Under the pieces are notes generated by a model that was not told the DNA's origin, did no database searches, and saw only the letters and a list, made by a program, of their open reading frames with translations. 64,000 nucleotides of DNA, from assembly GCF_019578655.1 (NCBI RefSeq), contig NC_063257.1, positions 15,004,001 through 15,068,000 of the forward strand, in the 5' to 3' direction. This document shows positions 1-11,789 of this stretch, one piece after another. This DNA is from Ricinus communis (taxonomy: Eukaryota; Streptophyta; Magnoliopsida; Malpighiales; Euphorbiaceae). Position 1 is the first letter of the stretch. The number at the start of each line of letters is the position of its first letter. The position numbers and the translations under genes were made by a program.

Positions 1-366
1 TGGTTATATCCAGAGAAACCATCAGTGAAAGAGTACATAGCACTAGAGGCTGTGCTATTAACTATAACGTCTATATGAGGAAGAGGAAAATCATCCTTTG
101 GGCATGCTTGTTTAGATCCCGATAATCCACGCACATCCTTACTTTACCATCCTTCTTCGATACTAGGATGATAACCATTCAGGATAATCGACTATGTCGA
201 AGAAATTAGCTTTCACTTGCTTAACAACTTCTTCTTGAATCTTCTCTGCCCATTGTGGCCTTAGCCTTCTCATTTTTTGCTTAATTAGCTTGATGTGTGG
301 ATAAGTTGGGATATGGTGCTCTGCTATTTTCCTATCTAACTTGATCATATCGTCATAACCAAGCAA
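1..366 (-). pseudogene. TAT gypsy reverse transcriptase fragment
   Basis: Minus-strand translation gives the family's region before the RT palm (LDRKIAEHHIPTYPHIK, then QKMRRLRPQWAEKI) and, after a frame break, the RT motif KKDGKVRMCVDYRDLNK. In this family the region follows the protease and precedes the catalytic FxDD motif, which would lie to the left of the window. A stop after YPEWLSS and a frame change near position 165 break the protein. This is inherited from an old insertion and is not a host gene. Confidence 0.8.
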
Positions 367-1397
367 ATACTTCTTTTCTTTTTTCCATTATTTTTTCTAG
401 TTCTCTTCTCTTTTCAAGAGTTATATCATGAGCTATCACAATGTTCTTTGGATTTTCATTTGTGCCTAAATTAAATGAGTCAATTTGTATGGAATTGATG
501 TCAAACATGCACATGTCATGGTTATCAAAATGCACACTACTATTAGGAAAAACATCGCACAAGTAAGCAAAATTATCGTTCATATTATTGATCTTTGAAA
601 AAAAAAAGAAACATCGTTCTCATAGAGATCAGACATCATTAGATCATCATAAAATACATCAATGATTTGCCCTTCTATTAGGGCAGTAGCTCTTATGGGT
701 TCAGCTTCTCAGGCGGAGCGGTGAATTCTTCCAACTTTAGCACTTCAACCTTGGTGGTGATCTTTTCACAGACCTCCTTGATGCTCAACTCGACCATCTT
801 GTCGACGATCAAGCTCTTGAATATCTTGGATCCCGACACCTTAGTCCCAGCTATGGTAATAGGTTCAAGCTTTAGAGTAAGTCTTGTACTCCTGGACAAA
901 TATGTCTTTTAAAGTCTTACCCTTTGATTTGTCCTCATCTTTATCCTCATGATAACTTAGCTCACGCTGAGTTTTCTGACCCTTAAAATCTGGCAGCTCT
1001 GTAATACCCTGCTAATTCTTCTCTAGTCCCATTCCAAGCATAAAATCCATCTTGTTGAACATGCTAGCTACTTTAGGATCCATGTAGTCCTCGTAGAGAA
1101 CAACGACTTAGAATCCCATAGGGGCTTCTAGCTCTTGTGCAGCTTCTTAGATAGCCGAGACAACCTTACCACATCCAGCGTTAATAGTCACTATTTCGCC
1201 CTCATGAGGAAACTTGACCTTTTGATGTACAATGGAAGGCACTCCTAGGGCATGGAACTATAGCCTACCTAATAACAGTGCAAAAGTTACTAAGATGTCT
1301 AAGACATTAAATTCCACTTAGGATTCTATAAGACTCGTCTTTACCAGTGCTAAGAACGTTCCTTCCATGTCTCTTTTTGTCTCGTTATAGGCTCTTA

Positions 1398-1709
1398 TTA
1401 CCATATTTTATGGTTTAGATCTTTTACAGGCATTCCCAGTTTAGGGAGTATGCGAGAAGGACATACATTGATGGCTGACCCATAATCTACCATCACATAT
1501 GGCGTCCTTTTCCCTTTGACTTCTGCTGGTACATAAAAGGCCTTGTTATGGTCTTTCCCCTCGAGTGGTAAGTCTTCATTCGAGAAAGTTAAAATTGTGG
1601 TGGTTTTGTCAATTACCGTTTTGATCATTTTCTTGGGGGTAGCTGTTGTGCTAATGCATGTGTTGGACAAGGCCCAAATTAGAGCCTTCCTGTAATCCGA
1701 TGAGTGCAT
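1398..1709 (-). pseudogene. TAT gypsy aspartic protease fragment
   Basis: A 103-codon open stretch contains the retropepsin-like core VPAEVKGKRTPYVMVDYGSA followed by INVCPSRILPKLGM. In TAT elements the corresponding motif is usually D-G-G-S-x-N-V; here the catalytic Asp is kept but the next residue is Tyr. The N-terminal part (STTATPKKMIKTVI) matches the linker between gag and protease. It would release gag and pol from a polyprotein in an intact element. Flanking frames are closed by stops, so no complete polyprotein remains. Confidence 0.7.
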
Positions 1710-2369
1710 CTATTGTCTTCTTTTCCTTCTTCAACTGCTCTAGCAATCCATTATCCCCTTCAAAAGCTTTCTTGACTCGCTTCAGTTCTTAAACCCTTAT
1801 GTCCTTACCCACTGGCTCAACTTCTCTGTCAGAGTCACTATCTGCCTAAATATCCTTTGCCCTGACATCTTAGACCTCACACTCATCTCTAGAACTATAC
1901 CAGATATCAATTGCCAAGACCAACTTCTTTTCTCCTTCCTTCCAAACCTCCAAAAGACAAGGCTCATAGGCTACTTCATCCTCTGACCCCTAGACATTCG
2001 ACACAATATCTTCGATTCAAATATCAGCTGAATGAGGCTTCGATTAGCGGACCTTAAAGTTGTATTTGCCTGAGGGCTGTCCCAATAGGTCTTCACATTC
2101 ATACCGAGGAAGTTGCTCAACTTGCCATTCCCCACAGTTAATAAAGTCTTGAACCTCGTGCTTAAGACGGTTGCACTAGTCCGTCACATGCTTAAAAGGC
2201 TGATGATACTGACAATACTGATGTTGTGAGGCTTAGGACTATCCTTAGGAAATTGGGGCTTAAGCTTTCCGCTCCGATTTAGGCGACAAAACACCATGGA
2301 TAGTGGTGCCTTCAGCTTGGTGAAGGTTCTTTATAGGCTATTTGGTCATGGCTTGGGTTAGGGTATATC

Positions 2370-2760
2370 TTCGAAAGAGTTCATGACCTTCTCTTCACTG
2401 AAGTTAGGGGTGATCATGGACACTTGGTTTAATGGTGGTATGTTATTGTAGTTTGGCAGAGGGTTTCTTCTAGTACTGGGCTGGTATGAGTCGGTTAATG
2501 TTCCAGTATCGATAAGGTCTTGAATTTCATGTTTTAGCCGGATGCAGTCTATATGGTGGCCGGGTTCTTGGTGGAACTTACAGTAGGTGTTGGATTTGTA
2601 GTTGGGTGTATTTGGGTTTGGTGGGTTCTTGGAAGTGGTTGGTTAGAGCATGCCATTTTGTACTAACCTCTCAAAGATCTTTGAAAGAGTTTGTCTAAAG
2701 TTGGAGAACTTACTTAGTTGCTGGACATCATTCACATCAAAAGTTCTACTCCTTCTAGTC
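2370..2760 (-). pseudogene. TAT gypsy gag C-terminal fragment
   Basis: Reverse-strand reading gives RRSRTFDVNDVQQLSKFSNF near 2700-2760 and KFHQEPGHHIDCIRLKHEI near 2530-2580, followed by a Pro/Asn-rich tail. This fits the end of TAT gag, where a short H/C-containing knuckle precedes the protease linker. No single long frame survives. The N-terminal retrotrans_gag domain is missing because the element is cut at about 2760. Confidence 0.65.
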
Positions 2761-2764
2761 TAAT

Positions 2765-5305
2765 AGTTCGATCTTTCATTGGGGCAGTGGAGCTGGTCGA
2801 CGAAGCAGCTGGCGTCAGCGAGCAAGGTGGTAGCACCGGTGGTAGGGAGCGACGGCGTCGGCAGTAGATATGCAAGGAAGAGAAAGGGGCAGCGGTTGTC
2901 ATTGCCATTCAGGGTGTTCCTGGCAGCCAATGGCGGCGGGGTTGGTCTCTTTTTGACCGGTGAGTTGAGAGCTTCCATTTGGGAGTTGCGGCGTCGGCTT
3001 TGGTGGCCGGAGGAAGGAGGAAGGAGTTCTGGTGATGTGAAGGCAACCAAAATTTTGGGCTTTTCCAGCGAGTTCCAGCGAGGGATGGATGATCGGAGGG
3101 TATTTCTGAACTCTACTCAGCTCAAGCTTTCTAATGGCACCGGTTTCACGGCGATCGGACTCCGTTTGGAAATCGACCGTCGAGATCGTCTGTAAATCTA
3201 TCCGGATGATCGGGGGTCTGATTGCAAGATTGGAACTTGGGATCATCATCAGCGTGTTGTCTCGAGTCCGTAGGCACACTCGGATCATCGATCGAACTCC
3301 GGCGGTTGGAGGCGAGTCGACCGAGTGATCAAGCGTCTCGGTAATTCTCTGGCCCGTGGATTTTAGAGTTCATTAATGAAAACTATGTGTTTAATTGTTG
3401 TGTTGAATATCAGAAAAAAATTGTATGAGGTTTATTAGTTAAAATAATTATCGGACCGTCTGCCAGTTATCGTGATTCATATTGTGTGGCAGAGTCGGGA
3501 AAAATAATATAGTGTGATGGCCCGACTCCCGTTAAATAAATTTTTGGAATATTTGAAGTATTTTCTGGCAGGTCTTGGACCCGTAATACGGGGGGTAGAC
3601 GTCCGTGTTTAGGGGAGGTTCTACTGAATTTTCAGTAGAATTTACCCGAGTCGAAATTTTTAGATAGTCACTCCTAGGAGTCTAGACCTAGGGTTAATTG
3701 TCAAATATTTTAATGTTATTGATTGAATTATTTTCTATGATTAGATAATCCGTCAGTTCGGCTCGCTCCACCCGAGGCATCGGTGCAGAGCTAGGAGGTC
3801 GTCAGTACTGTGAGTTAAAGTCATATGTCTGTTTACATGTGTCATGCCAAGATTTTATGAAATAGTTCTGATTACATGATTTCATATTTTAATTATTTAT
3901 TTATTCACTTTTTATATATGTTTCATTTTCTGCATTATAATTTTATTGATTGCGTGTTGACTCGGGATGGGACGACAGTAGAAGCAATCTATCTCTTATT
4001 TCAACTTCCACTCATGCCTTACAGCTACAAGGATGTCATAAATAATCTAGCAAGAGATGGCTTTCTTCTTCTTATCGCAAATTTACTGTCAATTTCAAAG
4101 TTTAGTTTGCTGTCTCCCATCTTGATTGTTATGAATGGATTAAAAATCTTAATTTCTCAAGTCCTTGAACTCTTTGCATTATTTCCACAACGGATTTATA
4201 GGCAATAGGACATTTAAAGTTGAGAAAGAATAAATGTGGCTTGAAATAGATTGTCAAATGATATATCTAAGTTAGTATTCACAAATGCACGAATTGTTCT
4301 CATAATAAACTGATAAATTCACTTTGAGGTCTATCTCTTAAGAAACTATGAAGCCATTAATGGATTGCATCAGGACCGCACGACCGCACCGGTATGAATC
4401 TGAGACTGATAATAAAAGGATAAAAGGGTAAATTTAAAAAGGTAAATTTAGGACTTGCCCTGATTGAGCATTGCTCTCTAGGCTGAGTAGAGTGTGTTTG
4501 CCGAAGTAAAGGTCCCTGGTCGAGCATTGCTCTCTAGGCGCCGACTTATTTGGAAACTTAAGTGACCAGACTGGATTTAAGGACCCTGGTAAAGCTTTGC
4601 TCTCTAGGCGCCAGTCTTATTGGAGTAAGAGAGCAGAAAGGCTAAGACTGCTAGTGATAATTAAGTGGCCAGACTGGATTTAAGGACCCTGGTCAAGCTT
4701 CGCTCTCTGGGCGGCAATTCTGTTGGAATGAGAGAGTTGAGACTGTTAGTATTGGGGCTAGGGTTCTATTGAGGTACTCCGTCCCGTAGTATGAAATGAA
4801 TTTTTTTTATATTTTATAGAAGCATAGCATGACACGTATTTTATTTTAATTAAATAAATATTTTATTGAAGTATTTACATTCGTTTTTGGGATATATGAT
4901 TTTAACTTACTCTCGAGACTGACAGTCTCAATTTCACTATTTTTCAGGTGATTGTTAGTCTTCCTGCAGTTCTTATCTAGCAGCCCGGCTCCTTCATCAT
5001 CGGATTAATGTAATCGATTTTGGTATGTTTGACTTGTAAACTTCTAGATTCTTCGTAGTAGAAATTTTAGACTTATCAGTGTTTAATTTTATATAAATTC
5101 AAGTCTCGCCTAATTATACTGACGGACCGAATTTAATTTATAGTACCTGCTGATTTAAGGTTAATTATGGAAAAAGTGCTTTAGATTGAGTCCAGTTTTC
5201 ATTTTGATTGAGTTAGTAAATAGTCAGGCTTACTATGGGATTCGGTGGCCTTAAGCCTAAACATTCCCTAGTGCCGGTCACGGGCCCACAGATCGGGTCA
5301 TGACA
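2765..5305 (+). mobile_element. Truncated Tekay-like (chromovirus) LTR
   Basis: The right end is GGGTCATGACA, the usual terminal sequence of plant Tekay/Del LTRs, and the next base resumes an Athila RT reading frame on the other strand, so 5305 is a true insertion boundary. Upstream lie long-LTR features seen in related dicot elements: the GTCCGTGTTTAGGGGAGGT block (about 3600), the CCACCCGAGGCATCGGTGCA block (about 3770) and the repeated CTCTCTAGGCGCC units (4450-4720). No TGTCA-type left end is seen; the sequence is cut at about 2760. The left flank is TAT gag rather than Athila, so the left part was probably lost by deletion. The open frame at 2779-3195 lies inside this LTR and I do not regard it as a gene. 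Confidence 0.6.
4450..4720 (+). repeat. Degenerate direct repeats inside the Tekay-like LTR
   Basis: Four copies of a unit resembling GACCCTGGTCGAGCATTGCT followed by CTCTCTAGGCGCC start near 4453, 4511, 4583 and 4686, at uneven spacings of about 60 to 100 bp. Between them recurs AAGTGGCCAGACTGGATTTA. Internal repeats of this sort are common in long chromovirus LTRs and often lie in U3, where they may act as regulatory repeats; that role is inference. Confidence 0.65.
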
Positions 5306-6738
5306 ATAGATAGGCTGGAACTTCTTCTCGACCCGCTGTCCAAGAACAGCTCCAACTGTATAGTCACTAGCATCGCACATGAGTTCAAAGGGCAGCCCCC
5401 AATCAGGTGAAACCATGATAGGAGCTGTGGTTAGTAAATTTTTTAATAACTCAAAAGCCTGTAAGCAATCCGAATCAAACACAAAAAGTACATCCTTAAC
5501 AAGCAATTGAGTAAGAGGCCTAGCTATTTTAGAAAAATCCTTAATGAATCTCCTATAAAAGCCAGCATACCCGAGGAAGCTCCTAACAGCCTTAACAGAA
5601 CTAGGGGGTGGCAATTTCAATATGGTATCTACCTTAGCTCTATCTACCTCCATCCCCACATGTGAAATCTTGTGCCCTAACACAATACCCTCTCTCACCA
5701 CCAAATGACATTTTTTCCAATTTAGAACTAAATTTGCCTCAACACATCGTGCAAGCATGCGCTCTAAATTAGACAAGCAGTGTGAGAAAGAGTTACCGAA
5801 CACTGAGAAGTCATCCATGAAAACCTCCATAGACTCCTAAATCATATTGTGCAAGATTGCCATCATACATTTTTGAAAAGTGGCAGGTGCATTGCATAAA
5901 CCAAATGGTATCCTCTGATATGCGAACATCCCATAGGGGCAAGTAAATGTTGTCTTCTCCTAGTCCTCATGTGTGATTGGTATCTGGAAATAACCTGAAA
6001 ACCTTCCAGAAAATAGTAAAACATATGGCCCGATAGACCCTCAAGCATATGATCAATAAATGGAAGGGGAAAATGGTCCTTCCGGTTTGCATCATTTAGC
6101 CTCCTGTAATCGATGCAAACCTGACAACCGGTTACCATCCTTGTTGATATCAATTCATCCTTCTCATTCTTTATCACAGTCATCCCTCCTTTCTTTGGTA
6201 CAACCTGCACAGGACTCACCCACGAGCTATCAGATATGGGATATATCAAACCTGAATCAAGAAGTTTAATTACCTCCTTTTTCACCACCTCCTTCATGTT
6301 CGGATTAAGTCATCTTCGTGGCTGCACCACTAGCCTGAAACTATCCTCCATCAAGATCTTATGTGAGCAAAAATTGGGGTTGATTCCAGGGATGTCCGCA
6401 ATCTTATGTGCGAAGGCCGTAGGGTACTTCCTGAGAGACGATAGCGTCATCTCCCTCTCCTCAGGAGTCAAGTCTGCTGCAATAATAACTAGCAGCCTCT
6501 TTGCCTCATCCAAGTAGGCATAATTCAGGTGCTTGGGTAGTTCCTTCAACTCTAAGACTGGAGGGTCCTTAGTTGAAGGTTTCACTTTCTGCACGTCTGA
6601 CCTGTCAAGAAAAACAAATGGGTCAGTAGAACGGCTGGGCTCACTAGCCAAAAAATAATCGAGTTGTTCCAACATTTGCTCGTTGGACAACTCCCTCTCA
6701 TCTCCCTGCAATGCAACCTGTAAAGGGTCATCAAGCAA
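5306..6738 (-). pseudogene. Athila reverse transcriptase
   Basis: Three consecutive minus-strand pieces make up the RT. 6738-6310 holds the linker and start (KHLNYAYLDEAKRLLVIIAA, then LRKYPTAFAHKIADIPGI). 6297-5863 has the palm motifs SSWVSPVQVVPKKGG and VCIDYRRLNDANRKDHFPLP; a frameshift follows after FYYFLEG. 5830-5306 starts with the catalytic motif FMDDFSVFGNSF and continues through the thumb (FLGYAGFYRRFIKDFSKIAR) to the start of RNase H (MCDASDYTVGAVLGQR). The reading ends where the Tekay-like LTR begins. The enzyme would copy element RNA into DNA; here it is dead through stops, a frameshift and truncation. The last 93 bases of the long frame (5213-5305) belong to the LTR. Confidence 0.85.
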
Positions 6739-6744
6739 AATTTC

Positions 6745-7302
6745 CTACATATGAGACTCAACAACATCATCTAAGACATCCACAGAAAATACAGTATCAT
6801 CAAGGTCTAGGGAATGTCTCATGGAAGTCGCTAAGTCAAAGGTGATAGTCTCGTCATCTACCCTAAGTTGGAGCTTTCCATTACAAACATCTATAACGGC
6901 CCTAGATGTAGCAAGGAAAGGTCTACCTAAGATCAGTGGCACAACACTCTCACCCACCATATCCATGACAACAAAATCTACAGGAAATATAAACTTGTGT
7001 ACCTTAACAAGTACATCCTCAACTATACCCCTAGGAATCTTAATAGTTCTATCGACTAACTGAATGCTCATCCTATTAGGCTCACTCAAACCAAGTTTAT
7101 AAAACAAGCTAGTGGGCATCAAATTAATACTAGCTCCTAAGTCAGCTAATGCACCACTAATAGGTAATTCACCAATGGCACAAGGTACAATGAAACTCCC
7201 TGGATCACGCCTCTTAACAGGCAGCTTATTTTGCAGAATGGCGGAGAACTCCTTGTTCAGGGTCACCAATCCCAAATCCTCCAGTCTCCTCTTGTTGCTC
7301 AA
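6745..7302 (-). pseudogene. Athila gag-pol protease
   Basis: A 185-codon open frame holds the Athila retropepsin. It runs from a Lys/Arg-rich region (KLPVKRRDPGSFIVPCAIGE) through the active-site region ALADLGASINLMPTSLFYKL to the flap and C-terminal part (VPLILGRPFLATSRAVIDV). DLGASIN in place of the retroviral D-T/S-G is the normal form for Athila. In an intact element it cleaves the gag-pol polyprotein. The frame ends at a stop between protease and RT. A paralogue with the same motifs lies at 54524-55396. Confidence 0.85.
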
Positions 7303-7459
7303 TATCTTCTTCAGAATTTTGCATACTTCGACATCCGCGGAATAGCCTCAACAAAAGGAAGGTTAATGCGCAGTTATTTAAAAAGGTCTAGAAACTTACC
7401 GAACTGTTGGCCAACCTTTTCCTGCCTCAGTCGAGCAGGATATGGGATAGGTGGCTAGT

Positions 7460-9061
7460 ACTCCTTCACTGGATTCTTCTTCTTATCCTCAGCTCTCACA
7501 GGCTCTATCTCCTTAGGTTCTGGTTCCTTCCTGGTAGGCTCATTCTGCACATCAACATCATCATTATTAGCTACAAGTAAGGAACTAGATAACTACCTAC
7601 CTGATCATAAGGTGATAGCCTTGTAGTACTCCCTCGGGTTAGACTCTGTAGTGCTGGGGAGTGTCCCTGGTTGTCTCTCAGCCAACATCTTAGAAATTTG
7701 GCTTATATGGTTCTCCAAATTCTAAATGGAGGCCTGCTGATTCCTAAGTGTATTGTACATCTGCTGAAATCTGTTGTCAGTAGAGGACACAGATTTCATC
7801 ACTAACTCCTCGAGATTAGGCTTCTTCTCCTGAGGTGGAGGTAGTTGGGGTGGACCAGCTTGCGGCTGTGGCTGTTGCTGATGCAATCTCTGAAAGCCGG
7901 GTGGTCCCTAGGCGTTGTTATTCCTCTAACTGAAGTTGGGATGATTGCGCCAACCAGGGTTGTATATATTATTGTACGGATTGTTCTGCTGTCTAGGTGC
8001 ATTACTCATATAGTCTACCTGTTCAAGGGTAGCAGAAACAGTAGAGGATGAAGAAGTGGAAGGTGAAGCAAACATATCTCCAGCATTACAATTTGCACCG
8101 TAGTGCGGGCCACCACAGAACTCACAGCTTATCTGGGTTGCATGAACTGGTATCTAAAGCTGGTCTAATTTCTTAGTCAGAAGCTCCACTTGGCTGCCAA
8201 GGCTGCTGTGGAATCTAGCTGGTTGACCACTCCCTGCTTGATTGGCCGACTCCTAGAGGATTACCACTAGTAGTTGTTGGCCATCTCCTCTATCAGATTT
8301 TGCGCCTGCTCCAGCGTCTTACTATTCAAGGCCCCACCTGCTGCAGCATCTACAATCTGCCTAGTAGTAAGGTTCAAACCGCTATAGAAAGTCTGAACCT
8401 GCATCCATACTAGTAGTCCGTGGTGCGGGCAACATCGGAGCAAATCTTTGTACCTCTCCCAAGCATCATACATGCTCTAGTAATCAAACTGCAAAAAAGA
8501 AGATATGACATTTCTCAATCTAGCAGTTTTAGTAAGAGGAAAGTACTTATATAAAAAATTCTCAGCCAAAGGTCTCCATGTCATAATAATGTTGGCTGGG
8601 AGTGACTGCAGCCATCTTGTCACTCGGTCCCTCAAAGAAAAAGGAAACAGCCTCAACCAAATGGCATCATCAGTCGTTCCATTTACCTTGAAGGTGTTGC
8701 AGATCTCCAAGAAGTTGGCTATGTGAGCGTTTGGATCCTCGCTCGGCAGTCCCCCACATTGTACACTATTCTGAACCATTTGTATCACGTTCGGCTTTAT
8801 TTCGAAATTATTGGCTGCCACAAGTGGTTGCAAAAGTATACTCATCTGTGTCCCTTCAAGAGAAGGTCTAGCAAACTCGTACATTTTCCTATTTTCATCC
8901 GCAGCCTGATTGTTGTCTCCCATCCCTACTGGTCTATTCATAGGGGCTTCAATCTCTATATGCGCCTCCTCTTTTTCTTGCATACGCTTTCTCAAAAGAC
9001 GGAGGGGTAGCTCTGGTTCAGCAAGAGTGTCTACAGGAGTAGGATTAGAGCTCCTGGTCAT
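7460..9061 (-). pseudogene. Athila gag
   Basis: The gag start is the ATG at 9061 (MTRSSNPTPVDTL), the same start as the paralogue at 57144. The retrotrans_gag core is clear: ANFLEICNTFKVNGTTDDAI and LRLFPFSLRDRVTRWLQSLP. A stop at about 8477 separates it from 8473-8267 (MYDAWERYKDLLRCCPHHGL). Further pieces can be followed with stops to about 7460 (a low-complexity, Asn/Pro-rich region near 7800-8000). Gag forms the particle shell in intact elements. The frame is interrupted several times. Confidence 0.75.
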
Positions 9062-9201
9062 AAACTACCTAAAATTAAGAGGCATCAACCAAAGAACACA
9101 GAAGTGAATAAAATAATAAAGAATAAAAAGAAATGAAAAGATATAATATAAAAATGGCTAGATTAACACACACATAAATTCACTCTAGTTTACACAAAAA
9201 C

Positions 9202-9219
9202 TCCCCGGCAACGGCGCCA
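9202..9219 (-). promoter_or_regulatory. Primer binding site, tRNA-Asp type
   Basis: The minus strand reads TGGCGCCGTTGCCGGGGA, complementary to the 3' end of plant tRNA-Asp(GTC) including CCA. It lies a few bases inside the LTR boundary, as usual for Athila. Confidence 0.9.
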
Positions 9220-9225
9220 AAAACT

Positions 9226-10698
9226 TAATAAGTAATTTATATAGCTACAATCTAAGGCAGTGAACCTATCGATGCAGACTAGTACTAATGACGAGTATCA
9301 AGGTCGTATTCTCGGGAAAGGGTAATCCTAGAACTACTACAGCATCTTATATTATCTAACCTTAACAAAATCGATGAAGTTACTACTCTATGACTAGATG
9401 CAAGCTAAAAGATTAACTAAATGTCAAACAGTCTGCAAAGATTTAGTGAAACAATCAAAGGGAGAAAGCAAACACAAGGGGACCTAAGCTAGTTGGATTT
9501 TAGTGAAGGTAGAGATTATATTGATTACCAATTGTGATTACCTGTGAGAGGATTCTAAATTGAATTCCATTTCCCTCTTGAGAACATCGAATCCCTAAAC
9601 CTAAGAACCTAAACGATGGAATCTCTTCCTAACGATTGATTTTAGGTTAGTCTTAAGATTAAATCCACTGCTATTAAGAGTTGTTAATTCTTAATTTGGC
9701 TAGTCAATTACATTTATCTCTAAGTGATCATTAACCAGTTCTTGCTATTCAAATTTCCAATTACTAAATGAACTTCTCAACTACATAAAGCAATCTGAAC
9801 AACACAATTCATAACGTCTCATGAATAATGCGATTTCTTATTAATAACAAAAGCAAGAAGAATACAAGCATTGATAATTAAAATCTCATAAACATTAAAT
9901 ACAATCCAACAACAAAGGAACCCCAATGGGTTCAACAGTTCTAGCTACTCATGCTAATAAATAACACAAAGTAAGGAACAAATACAGAAAAGCAAATTGA
10001 AAACATTTACACCCTTCTTCTTTAAGTCGGATGAACAGCCTTAAATCCCCAAATCTGAATAACGAACCTCAAATTGCCTCTTGAATGCCTCCAAATCCAC
10101 TATTGATCTTTAATGTAACCACATGAATTCGTCATTCAATATGCGAAATAGTCTCCCAAAGTCGAATATTGAAGTCTGAAAAGGGTGGCTCGTGCGTGTA
10201 TGTGAAATCTCAAGTCAGAAAATTGAACCCTAGCAAAATAATTCGATTTTGCCTATATAATTGTCCCAGCACAGCCGTGGTCAAGCCCTGCTGGTCAACA
10301 CGGATGAAGTCCAGGCTGTGCTGGATCTCCGAGTCCCGAAAAATAGCTCTTCTCCCTGACCGTGCCCTCGGCGGTGCTGAGCTACCACGGGCCATGATGG
10401 AGGCCGTAGTGGCCTCAAAAACCGTGCCTAAAGGATACTTTTGAGGGTCAAATGCCGATGGTTCAACACGGCCAGAGTCCAGGCCATACTCAACCTTGAA
10501 ATGGTAGCCTTTGCTCAATTTTGATGGATTCTGGTCCGTATTTGCACGTATCTCCCTCGACTACTGATAATGTCCGTCGATGATCACCTGAAACATGAAA
10601 GGAACCAAAACACAGGTGATTCTGGCATAAAACAAGATAACTATGCATAAAAATGGAAGTAATTGGGCATATAAACATGTGTAAAACAATGCATATCA
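9226..10698 (-). repeat. Athila 5' LTR
   Basis: Aligned by eye with the LTR pair at 51219 and 57338. Shared blocks include CTAAGGCAGTGAACCTA near the start, the GGAATCTCTTCCTAACGATTG block (about 9620), TCTCTAAGTGATCATTAACC (about 9718), the GC-rich hairpin region (10260-10500), and an end in ATATCA at 10698. The first two bases read TA where TG is expected, a transition at the terminal dinucleotide. About 1473 bp. Confidence 0.75.
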
Positions 10699-10969
10699 GG
10701 TATCTTATACAGAAAATCAATATCTCATACTTGGTTTAGGTGCATCTTGAAAGAAAAAGCAAATTATATCCTTAGAGAGATCCATGAAGGGATCTAATGA
10801 TACGGATCCGAGAAGCATAATTAAAGCTCTTGAATTACATGAGATTTTATGCATGGCAGGATTATTTGAAAGAAATTAATTTGCCTTATTTAGGCAAATT
10901 CATGCAATTCCAATGTTAAATGCCTCAGTGGAAGATCCATTTATGAAAGAAAATATGGATGTACAAGGT

Positions 10970-11780
10970 TGGTGGATTTGGGGTGTGACATGATGGATAA
11001 ATGCAAAAAAATATCAAGCCCAAGCTTAGCCAAACCTTGCATGATCATTTGGGCATGTTTTTAGGCTTATTCAAGCTACGACACACTTTGGGCTTGAAAA
11101 GGAAGAGGCCAAACGAATTTCCTTGAAGAGGAAACTAAAAGAAGGCGCCTAATATGTGTTGCTTAACCTAAGAGTGCGCCAAATTCAAAGAGGAAATAAT
11201 AGGGCAGCGATATATCTTGTTATTTAGGAATATATCTTGATTGATTTAATCATATCTTTCTTGATTAGGATTAACTAAATTAATTAGGCTTCTTATTTTG
11301 TTATTTTGGAAGTCTTTTATTATTTCCTTTTAGAATAGGTTTTTATTATTTTCTAATTAAGCATAGTTCCTTATTTTGTTATTTAGGAAAACTTATATTT
11401 AGCATATACTTTAGTTAATTCCTATTTAGTTTATTTTCTTTATGTGAATAGGAAACTAAGGTAATGCCTTTGTCTATTTAAATCATATGTAGCCGAATGG
11501 CATAAGTTAATGAATGAATGAATGAATGAATATTTTGAGTTTAAACATTATTGTGAGATTTATTCTTGGTTAGTTGTTTGGAAGAACTTTGAACTTATCA
11601 AGAACTTATTCTTGTGGCCTTCAAACAAAGACTCATCACTTACCTTCTACCTTTTCTTGAGTTTGGCATCGACCATTATTCTTATACAAGATTCGATATA
11701 CATGTTATCTTTAAGGCAAGGTTCATCAAAGGTCAGATTTGGCTTTCTTGAGATTCTAATTCCAATTCCACGTGTTGGGT
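10970..11780 (+). mobile_element. Unclassified LTR-like block splitting the TAT integrase
   Basis: The integrase N-terminal trace ends near 10830 and the core resumes at about 11830, so the roughly 0.9 kb between is foreign or strongly degenerate. It is AT-rich with recurring TTATTTTGTTATTT(A/T)GG blocks and an ATGA tetranucleotide run (about 11506-11528). It looks like the U3-R-U5 of an unidentified LTR element but I find neither clear ends nor a target duplication. Short open frames here have no recognisable content. Confidence 0.3.
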
Positions 11781-11789
11781 CTTGGCATA

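Larger units (their letters stand above)
1..2760 (-). mobile_element. Decayed TAT-type Ty3/gypsy retrotransposon, 5' half
   Basis: On the minus strand the order gag tail, protease, start of reverse transcriptase is readable from high to low coordinates, and the element runs out of the window at base 1. The gag tail (about 2370-2760) has the H-x2-PGHHIDCIRLKHEIQDLI region typical of TAT gag. Protease and RT pieces are listed separately. Many stops and frameshifts interrupt the frame, so this is a relic. The 5' LTR is missing: at about 2760 the gag ends abruptly against a different element (Tekay-like LTR). The stretches 370-690 and 900-1400 hold further low-quality pol linker in the same orientation and no other gene. 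Assignment to the TAT lineage is from recognised motifs, not a search. Confidence 0.8.
5306..10698 (-). mobile_element. Athila-type Ty3/gypsy element, 3' end lost
   Basis: Reading the minus strand from 10698 down: 5' LTR (9226-10698), primer site for tRNA-Asp (9202-9219), gag (about 9061-7460), protease (7302-6745), then RT (6738 to 5306), where the Tekay-like LTR breaks the frame just after KKFQPIY. RNase H, integrase, env-like region and 3' LTR are not present. Several frameshifts and stops disrupt gag and RT, so the element is inactive. It sits beside a TAT integrase region on the right (10699 onward), suggesting insertion into that older element; target duplication cannot be tested because the other end is gone. 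Confidence 0.85.

Noticed and set aside
2779..3195. 138-codon plus-strand open frame, GC-rich
   Set aside because: It lies inside the Tekay-like LTR, has overlapping open frames on both strands and no domain, so it is explained by the high GC content of the LTR.
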